DNA from: Pezizomycotina sp. ARF18
Lineage: Eukaryota > Ascomycota
Assembly: GCA_002224055.1 (NCBI GenBank)
Contig: AZLU01000073.1
Span: forward strand, 1 to 64,000
DNA: 64,000 nucleotides
Direction: 5' to 3'
In this document: piece after piece, positions 48,738 to 60,863 of the stretch
How the letters are laid out: each line of letters begins with the position of its first letter
How positions within the stretch are numbered: position 1 is the stretch's first letter
Notes under the pieces: generated by a model
What the model was told of the DNA's origin: nothing
What the model saw: the letters and a program-made list of their open reading frames with translations, nothing else
The model's database searches: none
Translations under genes and position numbers: made by a program

Positions 48738-49370
48738 TTAATCGAGCGTGGAAACAAACGACGCTTCTGTCGTAAAATCAGGACCCCATCGCCACCCTGG
48801 TTCAGCGTCGCTTTGGCTAACGCAGTTGTCGTGGTGCATTCTAAGTAAACTCGTACCGTGAGCGGAATATTCGGGTGAGGTGTCGTCTGTGCAGCTGTGT
48901 TCGTCATTAGATATTGATATAGATTCGTAAGATATAGAAATTTGTAGTTCAGAACACACCTACGACGTTGCTGTGTACTATATTGCCCGCCAGTACGCCT
49001 TGGTTACCCTTTGACGGTCCATGATGTGTACTGCATTGCTGAAATCTGTCGTGAGAACTAGCCGAACTGTGCGAAGCCATCGGTGAACAAATTAATGATA
49101 TATCTCGTAAGGTATGGGAACTTTCGATGAAATCGTGTCCCCGAACCGATCGGAAAGTTCGCTGATAGTTATTATGGCTCGATCTACCGTGTATGTTGAG
49201 CGAGAGAGAGGAAACCGAACGAAGGGAAGGAGGTGGGTCGCACGGCTGGATTTCAGTCCTTCTGCGCCGGGAATGATTTGGATAATTTGTGATTGGGTCG
49301 CTTGATGATACGCGAAGCCCTGATAAATCCCAGAAGTTAGGAAACCACACCCGTTTGGGTGTTTCCCCAC
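48738..49370 (-). CDS. Possible unknown gene convergent with the membrane protein
   Basis: Minus-strand frames here look partly protein-like: FPLSRSTYTVDRAIITISEL with SDRFGDTISSKVPIPY, then CSPMASHSSASSHDRFQQC, then SNDEHSCTDDTSPEYSAHGT and a Trp/acidic end EPGWRWGPDFTTEASFVST at a stop near 48738. They lie in different frames. No family or signal peptide is recognised. The evidence is composition only, so this may be a chance reading. Confidence 0.22.
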
Positions 49371-49440
49371 AGCCGGTAAGGCTGTGTGCTAGGTTTCAAT
49401 GAGAAGCCATCTTTCCTTTCTTCCTTTCTTCCTTTATTTC

Positions 49441-49471
<31 letters not shown>

Positions 49472-49488
49472 TTTTTTTTTTTTTTTTT
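49441..49488. repeat. (TTA)10 microsatellite followed by T17
   Basis: Ten perfect TTA units (49441-49470) are followed by C and a run of 17 T (49472-49488), preceded by a CTTTCTTC-type pyrimidine repeat. The whole is non-coding. Confidence 0.85.
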
Positions 49489-50926
49489 CAAAGGAAATTA
49501 GTAGCCCTTCATCCAGAATTTGACTTCTAGCCTACTCGTCAAGAAATAGGTCTCGAAAGAGGAGAGTGCGCCGCGGTCGCTTTTAGAAACACGTTATCGG
49601 ATCTGAATTGCTTTTTAGGTTGCCCAAGACTGACTTTAAGGAAACGCCAGCCGTTCGGCATTTCACACCATTGCATATGAATCTGATAAGTTGATCGTAC
49701 GAGAAGTCAGCGCCGTTTCTGGCATCCTGCGCTGAGAAGCATCGATCAGATGATAGTACTATCTGAGTAACTAAAATATCTCCGGGTCGTATAAAAAAAA
49801 ACCCCCAATAGCGTTTTAGTTTGTCTACGATGATGCAACTTATTTTAGCACCTATGTTTCATCGTGATCTATTTATTAGCTCTTTGCAAGAAAAACACCG
49901 CAGCTACTAGAACACTAATACCGCTCTCCTCAGCTTTGACCGGATCCAGAAAATACCTACTCAGAACCGTTATGATTTACATGAGTTCAACTCTTTTCGA
50001 GCTGCTGCTCTACGGCGTTATAGTAGTAGTACTAACCGGCGGTCTTCTCCAAAAAGGTTCTGGTAGATACTCTCCCGGATCATAGCGACCATGGCATGAT
50101 CTAAAGATCCCAATTGCGGACCTCTCTGAGCCCGTACTCTATCCCGAGCCTTAGATGGCACAACAAGTCAATAGGTACGCGAACAAGTACACGATTTATC
50201 TCGTTAAAGGATAATACCCAGTGAAACCTTTGGACGGTATCCAGGAGTACATATTGCGGCAGTAAATCAGCAATGACGGGTCAAGCACTAGCATAAGCGC
50301 AACCTTCACGACCAGATGACATGAAGATGAATTCAGCAACTAACCGCCTATAAGATTATAACTACAAGGACTTTATTTCGAATCATGGTCGGCGCTAAAG
50401 TAGCGTGCTGGCGCGGCTAACCAAATTACGACTTCAAAGTTGTTTTTAGCGCTTTCAATTGCTTTAGTGCCCTGTCCTGCGACCAAGTTTCCAACCGGCT
50501 AGACTATTTGAGCAAGTAAATCAATATGCTAGTACACGCCAAACATTATTAATGTGCAAATTGCAATCTAACTCGTTGGTGTTACTTGTAGCGGCCGTTG
50601 GGCGCTAGGTTATTGTTTGAATAACCGCCGCATTGTGTTTTCAAGTACGTTCACACCGAAGAAAGTTTCTGTTATAAAGGTGTTTATAAGCCCTTAAAGT
50701 CTTCGAATCTACGATTCACCGAGTCTCGCACCTCTTGTTTGCTTCTTAACCTTCGCTTTTGTAGTACATCCTCGCAGAGGATGCCAAAGAGTTAGACACT
50801 CTTCTGTTTGTGTTTTGTTTCCCTCGCTGAATTTATCTCAGACGAGTCTTAAGTCGGTAACTAAACATCCAATCGCCGACAATCGCAGAGCCAGGTGATC
50901 TAATATTTGGATCCGGTACATAATCC
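49489..50926. other. Gene-free stretch upstream of the Ecm33-like gene
   Basis: I see no supported gene. The small frame at 49864-50085 (+) contains a hydrophobic segment (LFELLLYGVIVVVLTGGLLQ) but no family motif. It should contain the promoter of the next gene. Confidence 0.4.
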
Positions 50927-52805
50927 ATGTGGATATCAGGTTTTTTATTCTGGATCTTGTTTCTTGTCGGATTTGCTCAGCAGGTAAGTTAATCAATCTT
51001 TTTATGTGAAACTTTCCGGATCCCAATATATAGAGGAATGTATTTCAGAGGACATTTTAGTTTATGGCGATATTCTGACCCTATCTACTTGTATAAACAG
51101 AGAAATGTTTCAACTCAAGTAGCACCTCCGAGTCAACGACGACCGCACCGGGAATCACAATGTTGAGCGACTGGAAGAACCTCAATTCAAACTGTGACCA
51201 GGTCCCATCGATTATGTTTCGGCCCGGCTCTAATCTACCTAACGTCCTTGACCTAAAGAATATAACAACAATATACTCCGGCAGCCTCAGATTCGCGCAG
51301 GAGGATGATTTGACATCCGTCACGGCGAATCACTCTCCCTATTGGAGTCCGGCGACCCCACCACCTTTAGCGAGCTCAGCATCTTCAACTGCCCGAAGTT
51401 GCAGAACTTTCAAACTTCCCCAACCGGTGTCGCGGGAGAGAACATTACTCTGACGATCGCGAATACCGGACTAAGGAGCCTTCCCGTATTCACTGGCAAG
51501 CTAATGGGCGATGTCTCGTTGCATTACAACCCGGAGTTGAACGAGGTTAAGATTCCAAACGTTGAACGGCTCTCAACCTTAACATCGACTACGGCGACAA
51601 CATCCACGTGTCACTTCCAAACCTGCAGGTGGTTTGGGGTAGCCTAACGAATAATAGTCCAGCTTGGTTAGAGCCCGCTCTGGTCTCACGCCAGTACGTG
51701 CTGGGATTTAATATTGGCGAGGGTGTCGCAAGCTTCGATGCGCCGAAATTGAGTTGGGTGGGCGGCGGCGGCGCTACTCAGGTCAACTGGACTAGCTTAA
51801 CGGCATTCGAGACTCCTCTCCTCCAGGTCGACGGCCTCATATCGTTTATGAACAACCATCAGCTCAAGTCCATCAAGCTTGCTGTTCCAGACGCTGCCGT
51901 GGCAAGCAACTTCTCCTTCTCACTTCAAAACAATACTTCCCTCAAGATAATCAAGTTCAGTGATATATTTGTCCCTCAAAAATCGCATCACGAGACCAGA
52001 AAAAGCCTGTCGAGTTCTATGGCGACGTTGAGCTGGACGGTGACATCGATAGTATTGACGCGAGCGGTTTCCATTTCAGAGGCGCTTTCCATATCAACTC
52101 TTCTTCGAAGCTATTTGACTGCCAACAATTCCACCGCACACTATTCATCAGCGGTCATGGTTTCAATTGTGACTCGGAATTTCAATTCAAACCTACTTCC
52201 GACACTCTCCATCCGGCAAGCCTCCGCATCCATCGACAAGCCCGTTACCACCGCGAAAGAATCTGCGCAAACAAAGCACTCCAAGATTGTATTCATAGTA
52301 GCGATGTCTGGAGCCTGGGGCGCGGTAGCCGTAGTCGCCGCCGCATTCTTCATTTACCGAAGTTACAGGAAAAACACCCTCGCGGGAAGAAGGAGCCAAC
52401 CGAGCCACACGCACATACAATCGAAAAGCGTGAGCTGGAAGGCGGAACGGCGACGCAGGTCTACGAATCGCCAGGTGACCTCGAAGATCTTTACCACGAA
52501 CTTCCAGCAGAGTTTCCCCAGAGTATTTCTACCGCGGTTTCCACCGGCCCCTGAGCGGGAGCTCCGCCACGACCATAGCATCATCTATGGATGAACACAG
52601 CAAGAGGGACAGCGTGGCTGGAGTTTTTGGTGTAGCTATCACAACGAACGAGGAGGACTCGGAGGAAACCGATATTGAGGATAACATATCCGAAATTTCC
52701 ACTGAGATCGATATCGAGACCGACGGCGAAGCGGGTGCGGACATCTTGGGTACCCTGGAGGCTTCTTTTGAGTCGTGCCGGGGCCTCAAGCATAGGCTGA
52801 AGTAG
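50927..52805 (+). CDS. Ecm33/receptor-L-domain-like cell-surface protein with membrane span
   Basis: Exon 1 (50927-50983) is a signal peptide (MWISGFLFWILFLVGFAQQ) followed by a GTAAGT donor. Exon 2 starts at about 51103 (KCFNSSSTSESTTTAPGITM). The ectodomain has repeated beta-helix/LRR-like strands typical of Ecm33/Sps2 and receptor L domains: LPNVLDLKNITTIYSGSLRF, FSELSIFNCPKLQNFQ, ITLTIANTGLRSLPVFTG, VSLHYNPELNEVKIPNVERL, LNIDYGDNIHVSLPNLQVVW, SFDAPKLSWVGG and HQLKSIKLAVPDAA, with several N-x-S/T sites. A single span follows (KIVFIVAMSGAWGAVAVVAA, AFFIY), then RSYRKN and an acidic tail (YESPGDLEDLYHELPAEFPQ; NEEDSEETDIEDN) ending GLKHRLK at 52803-52805. Known Ecm33 proteins are GPI-anchored, so a type-I span with a long acidic cytosolic tail is unusual. 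Frame changes lie near 51345, 51570, 51985 and 52400-52560. Confidence 0.65.
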
Positions 52806-53438
52806 AAGGTGTATAATATTTCCAATGTAGATATCTAAAACAATAGCTTAGCTTGTAATAATGTAATCAAATATACCCTAATGACTTGTAATATCCACTA
52901 TAATATAGGTTTCGTCAGCATAAACGAAGATATTGACGAAGGTCAATTGATTTCAGCATTTAGGTGTACTAGTGATATGTAGCGAGAGTCTGAAGAGATT
53001 ACGTTGAAGGAATCTGATCTAGTTGACTTAAGGACCCCGAGATTAGACTATAACATTACTAACTCTTACCAGGCTAAGCTCAACAGTGAATATTCGAATT
53101 TGAAGAGAATCAACTTTCATAGAAGACTACGAATTCCTAGCGTTGACATGGGAAATTCCCGACTCCACCAGCTGACAACCAGCTCAACTACGGAACGTGC
53201 ACTTTTCTAGATCATGCAGAGAAAGCCCCCGATTTGATGCGTTCAGCTTTTGATCTAGTTTGCAATGATATACCTCAGTTTAGGATGTATGTAAACGTGT
53301 GGGAGATTATATCTTTGGTATTAATATAGTGTATCTTCCCAACAAAGCTTATTCCTCAATGTGATTGCAGAACACCATGCCCGCGTTTCTGATTTCCCTC
53401 CCTGCCCTGCATTACACCGAACAGCCTCTTGAGACCAC
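52806..53438. other. Gap between convergent genes
   Basis: This is the shared 3' region of the Ecm33-like gene (+) and the first F-box gene of the cluster (-). I see no other feature. Confidence 0.4.
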
Positions 53439-54814
53439 TTAGATCCTCCATATTCGAGGAACAATAGATTGCACGAGTCGTACATAAGAAGTCTCGGGTT
53501 CCATCTCTGTCAGTGGTTTCATAACCTTCAGCGAGCCTTCCATCGCGGCCAATATGTCTGTTTTAAAGCGTGGGCCCGAGCACGATCTTTGGCCTCTATA
53601 GGAGAGTTTACTCAGCCTGACTTGTTGCAAGGTAGGGAGTGCGGCGCATAGGTTAAAAATTTCCGACCAAAGTTCGGCGCCCTCATGGAGCCTAATACGG
53701 CTGAGCTTCAGCAGACGAAGCCGCGTGAGCCGCCGAAGAAAGACCGCCAGCCTATCACTTACGCGGACCGACCCCATCCAGAGCTCCACTGGGTCGATAT
53801 TCAACGGCTCGAACGCCAGCTCGTAGTGGTGATCCAGCAGCAGCACTGTCGGCGCGACCGCGCTGATGAACGGTACCATTTCCCTGCCCGCTAGATCACG
53901 ACTGGAATCATCCGGACGGCCGCGCTTCTTAGTCGTGATCAGTAGCGCTGGACACGGTCCAGATTCCTCCGCAAGTTATTCACCGCCGGATCTGCGGGGC
54001 TTTCCACCATTCCTCTTCACCCCTGTAATATGCCCCGCCAACTACGCGAGGTTCCAACGCGACGGAATCGTGGAAAGGGTGCAGAAGCGCCATATTCCAC
54101 GCCCTCTTCCTCAGCTGCTCCTGCTTAGCCTCGTCGACTGCATTGAAGGGCGCGTACCCTGCTATCCTGTGCGACTTGAGAAGGCGCAATACGTCTTCAG
54201 GTACTTCACCCTTAATCAATAAGAGATCGAGTTTTGGAACGTCGTGGATGGCCAATGGCTGTAGGCGACGCATATCCAGAATTCCTGGAGAAGTTCGCGC
54301 GCGTTCACCCCGGTCGGAAACGGGCCGATACAGTCGAAACGGAGAGATTCGATGGATGTGCAGGAACCAAACAGTTTTGTGAGAATGAGAGACATCTGGC
54401 CTGCCCAGTCTCCGCACCTACCCGTCCACCCACCGTAGGTGTAGGTTCGGAGTCGGTCACGTCTGGTAGCATTTGACGCAGCGTTAGAACACAAGAGAGA
54501 AATATGTTGGAGATCGTGGTGCGAACGCCTACCGGCAATTGCCTGAACCTTTCTCGGAATCATTCCTTGGATGGAGATCTGGACGTCTTTCACCGCCATC
54601 GCTAGGCGCGGTCGGGTGACCAGCTCAACGGCCTCCTCGAGCGCTCAAGATAGCGGACAAGGCCGATTCCCCGGTAGTATTTCGCCTGCGCGAATTCTCG
54701 CATCGCCCTGTTTACTAGCGCAAGACTTTGCAGTGTTTGGCCATCGGTGATTTCATTAACGATAAGGAGCAGGACTTCGTTTGGTAGTAGCGGCTGTAGG
54801 TTTACTGTCGACAT
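53439..54814 (-). CDS. F-box/LRR protein (subfamily B, copy 1)
   Basis: The ATG at 54812-54814 gives MSTVNLQPLLPNEVLLLIVN with EITDGQTLQSLALVNRAMRE, a good F-box. After a frame change come RLAMAVKDVQISIQGMIPRK and LQHISLLCSNAA. The middle has SCTSIESLRFDCIGPFPTG and LQPLAIHDVPKLDLLLIKGE with VPEDVLRLLKSHRI. The last segment has ELAFEPLNIDPVELWMG and LTRLRLLKLSRIRLHEGAEL, then WSEIFNLCAALPTLQQVRLS with KLSYRG, and ends RLVQSIVPRIWRI. About 450 residues. The 'L-W-S-E-I-F-N ... L-P-T-L-Q-Q-V-R-L-S-K-L-S-Y-R-G' stretch recurs in both neighbours. It stands head to head with copy 2, the two ATGs about 225 bp apart, with a TATAAAAG box in between. Likely an SCF substrate adaptor. Three or more frame changes. 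Confidence 0.65.
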
Positions 54815-55039
54815 GGCGCCGGCGTTTTGGAAGAGTCTACTTAGGTTTCCTAGGTTTCGCGTCGTTCTGTGTTAGGTATCAATCAGTCGGCAGCATGGAT
54901 GGAGGCTTGGAGCTTTTATAGGTCCCTTCCAATCGATGAGTAGTAAGCGAGAATCCCACGGTAAACCGCCGAGGACTTCGGAAACCAATCTTTGGGACCC
55001 CGCCATATCTTTAGAATATACACTAAACTCTCGCAAACG
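54815..55039. promoter_or_regulatory. Divergent promoter between two paralogous F-box genes
   Basis: About 225 bp separate the ATGs of the minus-strand copy 1 and the plus-strand copy 2. On the minus strand TATAAAAG lies at 54913-54920, roughly 100 bp before copy 1. A plausible TATA for copy 2 is less clear (TAGAATATA at 55011-55019). The two copies may share regulation. Confidence 0.4.
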
Positions 55040-56631
55040 ATGACCATGAGTTCCAAATTGACCGACCAGGCCCTCCCGAACGAAATATTACTTCTTGTAC
55101 GCCCGTTGAGTAGCTTTCTTCTGTCCGTGATGTCCTTCCGCTGACATCGCCCGTTACCAGATCGTCAACGAAACCTCCGACACCATAACCCCGCAGCCTC
55201 GCTCGAGTCTCCAAAGCCTTATCCTCCTTTTCTCAATGCCGCCTGTTCGAATCCATTCGGCTCGGCGTCTCTAAGGAACATAGGGATGCCTGATCGACCT
55301 ACTATGCTCTCAATCAACGCTAATCTGCCATGTCCGCTCCATCTCGGTGAACGTATGGCCATGATACCGACCAAGGAAAAAGATGCACACTCTCTTTTCG
55401 AAAGTAGAAACCCCTTTGTCTTCCGGTAAATCCGAACGCGTACACAGATTTTCTGACAAGCATTTTGACGGAAAAACGGGTAGATCGCCGCCATCTTCCG
55501 ACCAGAATCGTATGCACTCTAGCTGCGCAGCTAGAATTCGCGACCACGCGCATCTTCGCGTCCATCTCTACAAAATTGCAAGCTTGCATTTTGAGGCGAC
55601 CATGGACGGCCACTTTACCGTGCGCTCGGAGGTAGGCATCAATGCCAGCTTGCCAACTTCGCGTACGGTGTTCTGGTCCACTACGATTTTACGTCCTGGA
55701 AGCGCTATCGGTGTCCTGTTCTTACGCCGGCGACATCATTTCCGTCTTCCCCTACGAGGTTCCCAATCCGCTGACCATGACGCCACCGCGAGGCCAACCT
55801 CCGAGCCCGCTTCAAGTCGGTCTCTGATGATTACGGGTTTTACCTCATGAACCTCCGTCGCGGCGGCCGCAATCTCACAATTACCGAAATACACGATACA
55901 GGCGCATTAAGCGATACAACTCTGCCCTTGATGCTACCAGCGGCACTCATCGGACGGGACGGAGCTATCGGACGGCTTCAAAGCTCCTCACATGGATCTC
56001 TACCGCCCGCCCGACATCCTTATATTTCCGGTACAGCGAAAAAACGCGGCTGGATAACCTTTCCCTCTGCGGTAGTACCCTCTCGCAATTAACACTTAGC
56101 GATTTCAACGTATTCGGCGGTCTGGGTGCCGCCTTGCGCACGTTGGTTGGATTACGCGCCGTAAAGCTTGAGGAGATACAGATGCCAGATGGCGATATCG
56201 TCGGTATAGATCAATGGGACGGCGTGTTCAGAGCGTTATCTACACTTCCATCGTTGTTTGACGTATCATTGGAGAACCTGAGCTACAAGGGTATGATGCG
56301 ATGCTGGGGACCAGATATGGGTAAATACGTACTCGGCTGGCGGCACCGCGAGGCACTCGGAACGTACCATCTCCAATATTCGCAACGGCGAGAAGGCGTG
56401 TTCCCGATCCCGATACAAAATCATTGTGTGAATTCCAAGCGCTGCGAAATCCCCGGGCTATATGCTCTTATAGGGAACCGGATAAGAAGGCTTTTAGGCG
56501 GCTGTTCACTCAGATTCAGAAGCCTGTCAGTGGGAGGAAACTGGATCGGAAAGGCTGGATCTTTTGTGAACATGAGCTGTAGCAAAACCAAGAGCTTTAT
56601 ATGTCTAGTAATTTATTGTTCTGCTGTGTAA
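55040..56631 (+). CDS. F-box/LRR protein (subfamily B, copy 2), frame-broken
   Basis: The ATGs at 55040 and 55046 begin MTMSSKLTDQALPNEILLLV, the first half of an F-box like that of copy 1 (LPNEVLLLIV). The second half may lie past an intron or frame break: ALSSFSQCRLFESIRLGVS near 55215-55275. The middle is leucine-poor and badly broken (LRFYVLEALSVSCSYAGDII). The end is clear: MRTLVGLRAVKLEEIQMPDG, then QWDGVFRALSTLPSLFDVSL with ENLSYKGMMRCWGPDMGKYV. This matches the copy-1 block residue for residue in spacing (LRLLKLSRI / W-x-x-I-F / LPTLQQVRLSKLSYRG). The C-terminal stop in this frame is at 56629-56631, but the true end is uncertain. This copy is the most damaged of the three. Confidence 0.5.
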
Positions 56632-57077
56632 CCGACCCTGTTCAACTTTCTATTTCGTGATACAGGGATTTCATGGGGCTACTCTGAGTTCACGATGTAT
56701 ACTTAAGTATTTATCAGTCTCGTACGAGGAGATCCGATTCACATCATCTACAGTAGGTTATGAAGAGCTCGCTCAGAGCTTCGGGCCTGAACCATGCCAT
56801 GAATTGTGGTTCGTCACTGTGCATGAAAAAAAGCTGCATCGTGGCTGCAGCTTGGTGGTTCCCTGTTCTTGGAAATTGACTGACTCAGCAAAAGCAGGGC
56901 GGAAGACCTCCTAGCCTCCTCGTCCAAGCATGGAAATTGAGAAACATCTGAATCCATTTAAAAACCACCGTCATCCCCGAATTTCAGGGGGGCTGAATCG
57001 TCCATTTTCCATTAACCTCCTGCGTCCGACCATAACCAGGTTTTATAAACCGTTACGAAGGCTCAAATCACCATATA
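56632..57077. other. Gap between F-box copies 2 and 3
   Basis: I see no gene. A TTTATAAA box at about 57041-57048 lies 30-35 bp before the ATG of copy 3. Confidence 0.4.
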
Positions 57078-58753
57078 ATGTCTTCAGTCTTCTCAGATCT
57101 TCGTCTTCCGGACGAAGTATGGATTCTAGTAAGTCGCTATTCCAGCCCGAGTGCGGCTCTGCCTCGCGCGACCGTCGCCACCGCTAGCCAGCTAACAATT
57201 ATCCCCTTTCCCGACCCCTAGATCGTAGAAAACATCGATGATAAGGAAACACTTCGCTCCCTTTCTCTTACAGACAAAGTCCTCCGTTCTCTAGGACAAG
57301 CCCGCCTCTTCCGAACCGTCCGGCTGCAGCGCTCGAAAGAACGAACTGAGTCTCTCATCGAATGTCTCTGTAACGAATCGTCGCGGCTCGGCCGGCACAT
57401 CCGGAACCTCAAGATCTCAGTCTACGCGATGGTACCAGACGAACATGTTCGGGCGCTAAGTTCCAGCAGTAAGTTTTCCTTCTTCACAGCTCACATCCCC
57501 TGTCTTGTAAAATTGGACCACCGAAGTACCAGTATCAGAGCACTGCGTTTGTTCCTATTTTTACTCACCGCCGACAACAAGGTCCTGGCTCAGGCACAAC
57601 CCTGTACACTTCGACGCCGACTTCTCCACTTGGTCCACGCAGCTCGAATCCGCATCCAGGCGGCTCCTCTCGATATGCGCTCCGTCTCTCCGAACCCTCC
57701 GCCTCCACGCCGGCAACAGCGCCTTCCGCTACCTCGACACCTGCTGCGCGAAAAGCTGAACGACGAATTCTGCAGCACCGTCGCCCTACCGATCCTCAAA
57801 AGTACGAATTCACGAACATGCGCCGCTTAGAAATCACCGCGCGGTACCTTACATACCTCCGCCAGATTCTCATACCACAGAAGAAGAAGACAAGGGTTTT
57901 ACATCGAACATGAAACGCGTCCGATTACTAGACATCTCCGCCGAACCCGACGACTCCGACTGCGCAACACTTCAAAACTCCGCGACGTTCGCGAAGTCCG
58001 TCTCACCCTCCGCCTTCGAACTCTCCTGCCGCTTCGGCATCGTCCCGCTAAGCGTCTTCTCGGCCGATACTGGCTATCACATACCCTCTCCGACCTAAAA
58101 CTCACGCACGTAATAATAGCAGACTCGCTCTCCAACCTCCTCTCCTCCACGCCATCACTCAAACACTAAACCTCAAACGCGTAACATCGACGGCAGCGTG
58201 GATACCTGGGAGTCCGTCTTTACGATACTAAACTCTTACACGTTCCTACTCAGTGTGCGGTTATGCTACCTCCGCTACTGGCGGAAAGTAGACAACTGCA
58301 GCGGTGCCGCGGTCCGTCGCTCTCAGAAAGGGAATATAGCGGAAGGCAGCGGACCCGTTTTCATGCGTAGTGGGGATATTATCCACGACCGTACGCGAGC
58401 ATGAGGCACGCGGTATGCTCAGCGATGCGGTGGCCAATTATCGTTCCGGCGACAACAACGCGAGGCGGTCAGCGCTGGATGATTTGAGGAGGGAGAAAGA
58501 GGCGTTTAGGAAGCTTTTCGATTTGTTGGAGAAGAGAGGCGGGATGGCTATCGTGCCGGGAGGGGAGATGGATAGGGCGGCTTGGATATACTGCGACCAC
58601 TCGGGGAGTTTATGGATAGTATTGGCGGCGATAAAGCTGCCGACGCTACCAGTGAACAGTTTGCTGAGCATGGACCATTTCTATGATAGGCTTACGGAAG
58701 AAAAGGCGTCTGTAGCACAAACGGAAAGAAATGGGGATTGTTGGACACAATGA
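57078..58753 (+). CDS. F-box/LRR protein (subfamily B, copy 3)
   Basis: Exon 1 (57078-57128) encodes MSSVFSDLRLPDEVWIL. A GTAAGT...CCCCTAG intron (57129-57221) splits the F-box, and exon 2 continues IVENIDDKETLRSLSLTDKV with LRSLGQARLFRTVRL, in phase 0. Further on, with frame changes, come LGRHIRNLKISVYAMVPDEH, LLSICAPSLRTLRLHAGNSA, MRRLEITARYLTYLRQIL, SDLKLTHVIIADSLSNLLSS, and the family block TWESVFTILNSYTFLLSVRL with CYLRYWRK. The final frame (58370-58753) has LDDLRREKEAFRKLFDLLEK and WIYCDHSGSLWIVLAAIKLP and may be a C-terminal extension not seen in copies 1 and 2. It is about 500 residues. Same orientation as copy 2 and likely a third duplicate. Confidence 0.6.
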
Positions 58754-60863
58754 CGGAATAGGGTTATTCCATCTCCTGGCCTCCGATATGTGATGTCCTT
58801 GTCCCTATAATTTGGCAAGGCTTCTAAAGTTTCAAGGTTAGATTAAAAGCCGATTTGTAAATACATCAGTACCGATCAATGAAACATAGATGAACCGTAA
58901 AACTGCCGAATAAGAACGTATAATAAGTGTATTATAAGGATTTGAACGATGTTTATTTTCCTAATAAAATTCAGAGAGACTGGCGAAAGTATATACTTAT
59001 AGACGAGTACATATTTATTCATCGCTACATCCTTATTCGCTAGTTTTGATAGTAGTTCCTTATAGCATTCGTGCGTAGGCGGAATCACAGTTATTAAACT
59101 TTAGGCCTGCTTGTACGGTCAAACGGTAAAGGAAATGGCAGGTAAAAATGGATATAAAAAGAGAGACGCTATATATGTTGTTATAAAGTTTTCTCGAGTA
59201 TCGAACTACAACCAAGTCAAACGACTCTTGCATATCTCAATACGGATACACCGAGACCAATTTGAGTCCCGCATTGCCGTGAATACATTGAAACTGAACC
59301 AAGGATATCTTTCTAATGTGTTTAACTCCAAGGATGGTTATTTCTACGCAGTATATATATTTCTCCTGGACTAAGTACAGTCTCTCGAGCTCTCGTAAAA
59401 CAGCTACAGCGATATATTGACGTGGATAGCCATCAGTAATCCAAACTTTTTCCCCAGCACATATTGACCTTGCTTCCTGAAACTTGAAATTTCAATCTTG
59501 GACCCCCGCTGGGATCCACCTGGCCACGAAAATTACAGTCAACTTAAAACAGGGGAGCTCGTGATATCTCTTCCAAAATGGCTTGATATCTCTGAAATCT
59601 AGATATCCCCCTTATTTCCAGACCCCACATGTTGTCTTAATAGTCTATTCGGTTAATTGCCGAAATTAAGGCCTCTAAGGACGCGAGAACCTCCTCCTGC
59701 TGGCTTCAGGCCATCATTTGGAAGCCCGTGCCATGGGACTCTAGAGTCACGTTATACAGCTAACGTTGTATGCATAAATAATGTAGTTAAAGACATCTGA
59801 TAGCATGAAAAGCTATAATATGTTTGCCTACCGGCGTCGTGAAGCGAAAGCCAAGCAGTTTCACCATTATCGTTGGACCTGGTGGCTTACTATAGTAAAT
59901 TCGTATCTATGTACCGAAAGATATATGCAATTCGGAAAGGAATGACACTTCAAGTTTACTATATGGAACTTGAGGCGTTCATTCGAGGCGTTACGTCCTA
60001 TCATGGCTCGATAATGAAAACTCCAAGTCTTTTCTAGAATCCTGAGTAAAAATGGAAGGAAACAAGAAACTTTTGCGCAAGATCTGAAGATGTTTAATTG
60101 CCCTCAGGCTAGCCCGCACTATACAAAAACTCAATAATATTGACCAATAATGACCACATACTATCATGCAAGACCAAGTAACTGTCNNNNNNNNNNNNNN
60201 NNNNNNNNNNNNNNNNNNNNNNNNNNNNNNNNNNNNNNNNNNNNNNNNNNNNNNNNNNNNNNNNNNNNNNNNNNNNNNNNNNNNNNNNNNNNNNNNNNNN
60301 NNNNNNNNNNNNNNNNNNNTCAAGGTAGACGCATATTTTTAGCGACTGCAGTCATTATCAACCAGGTATTGGCAGGTACTAGTGGCAAGATCCAGGTTGA
60401 AACATTAGTTCAGGGTTTTTTTTATGCTCTCTGCGGGACATGTATCTCCGAAGTCAATGCCTCCGCATTTACTGATAAATTAATAAAACTAGCTAATTCA
60501 TGGTCAGGAATAAGGCCCCAAACAAATGCATGAACAGCTATCATTTACTCGAGCTCAAAATACAGCAGTAATACTTATTTCTTTCACACATCAGTGTGGC
60601 GCTGTATACATATTCATTCTGGTGAAGATGGTTACAGGTAGCTAACCCGATATTACAACGGAGTCTTCGAGTGAAATGTCCAGGCGTGATCATGTTTCCT
60701 ATAAATCAAGGCGCTCCCGGGATGGCTGACCATGGATTCCCTATTCAGTTCAGCATCACTCTCTTTGCAGCTCACTTGTAGTCACTCTTACCCTTTCCTT
60801 CCTCGTAGTCATTCTTTTATTGCTTCTAATAGCATATCCATTCGTTCGTACCTCACTCCAAAC
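58754..60863. other. Gene-free stretch with an assembly gap
   Basis: No gene is supported. The open frame at 59111-59374 (+) has no recognisable motif. The sequence gap is listed separately. The stretch ends in the promoter of the metalloprotease gene, with CCTATAAATC at about 60699-60708 and a pyrimidine-rich leader. Confidence 0.45.
60187..60319. other. Assembly gap, 133 N
   Basis: A run of N joins two contigs. The open frames on both strands that cross it are meaningless. The true distance, and whether a gene was lost here, cannot be told from the sequence. Confidence 0.99.

Noticed and set aside
59991-60533. Open frames crossing the run of N on both strands
   Set aside because: The sequence inside is unknown, so the frames have no meaning.
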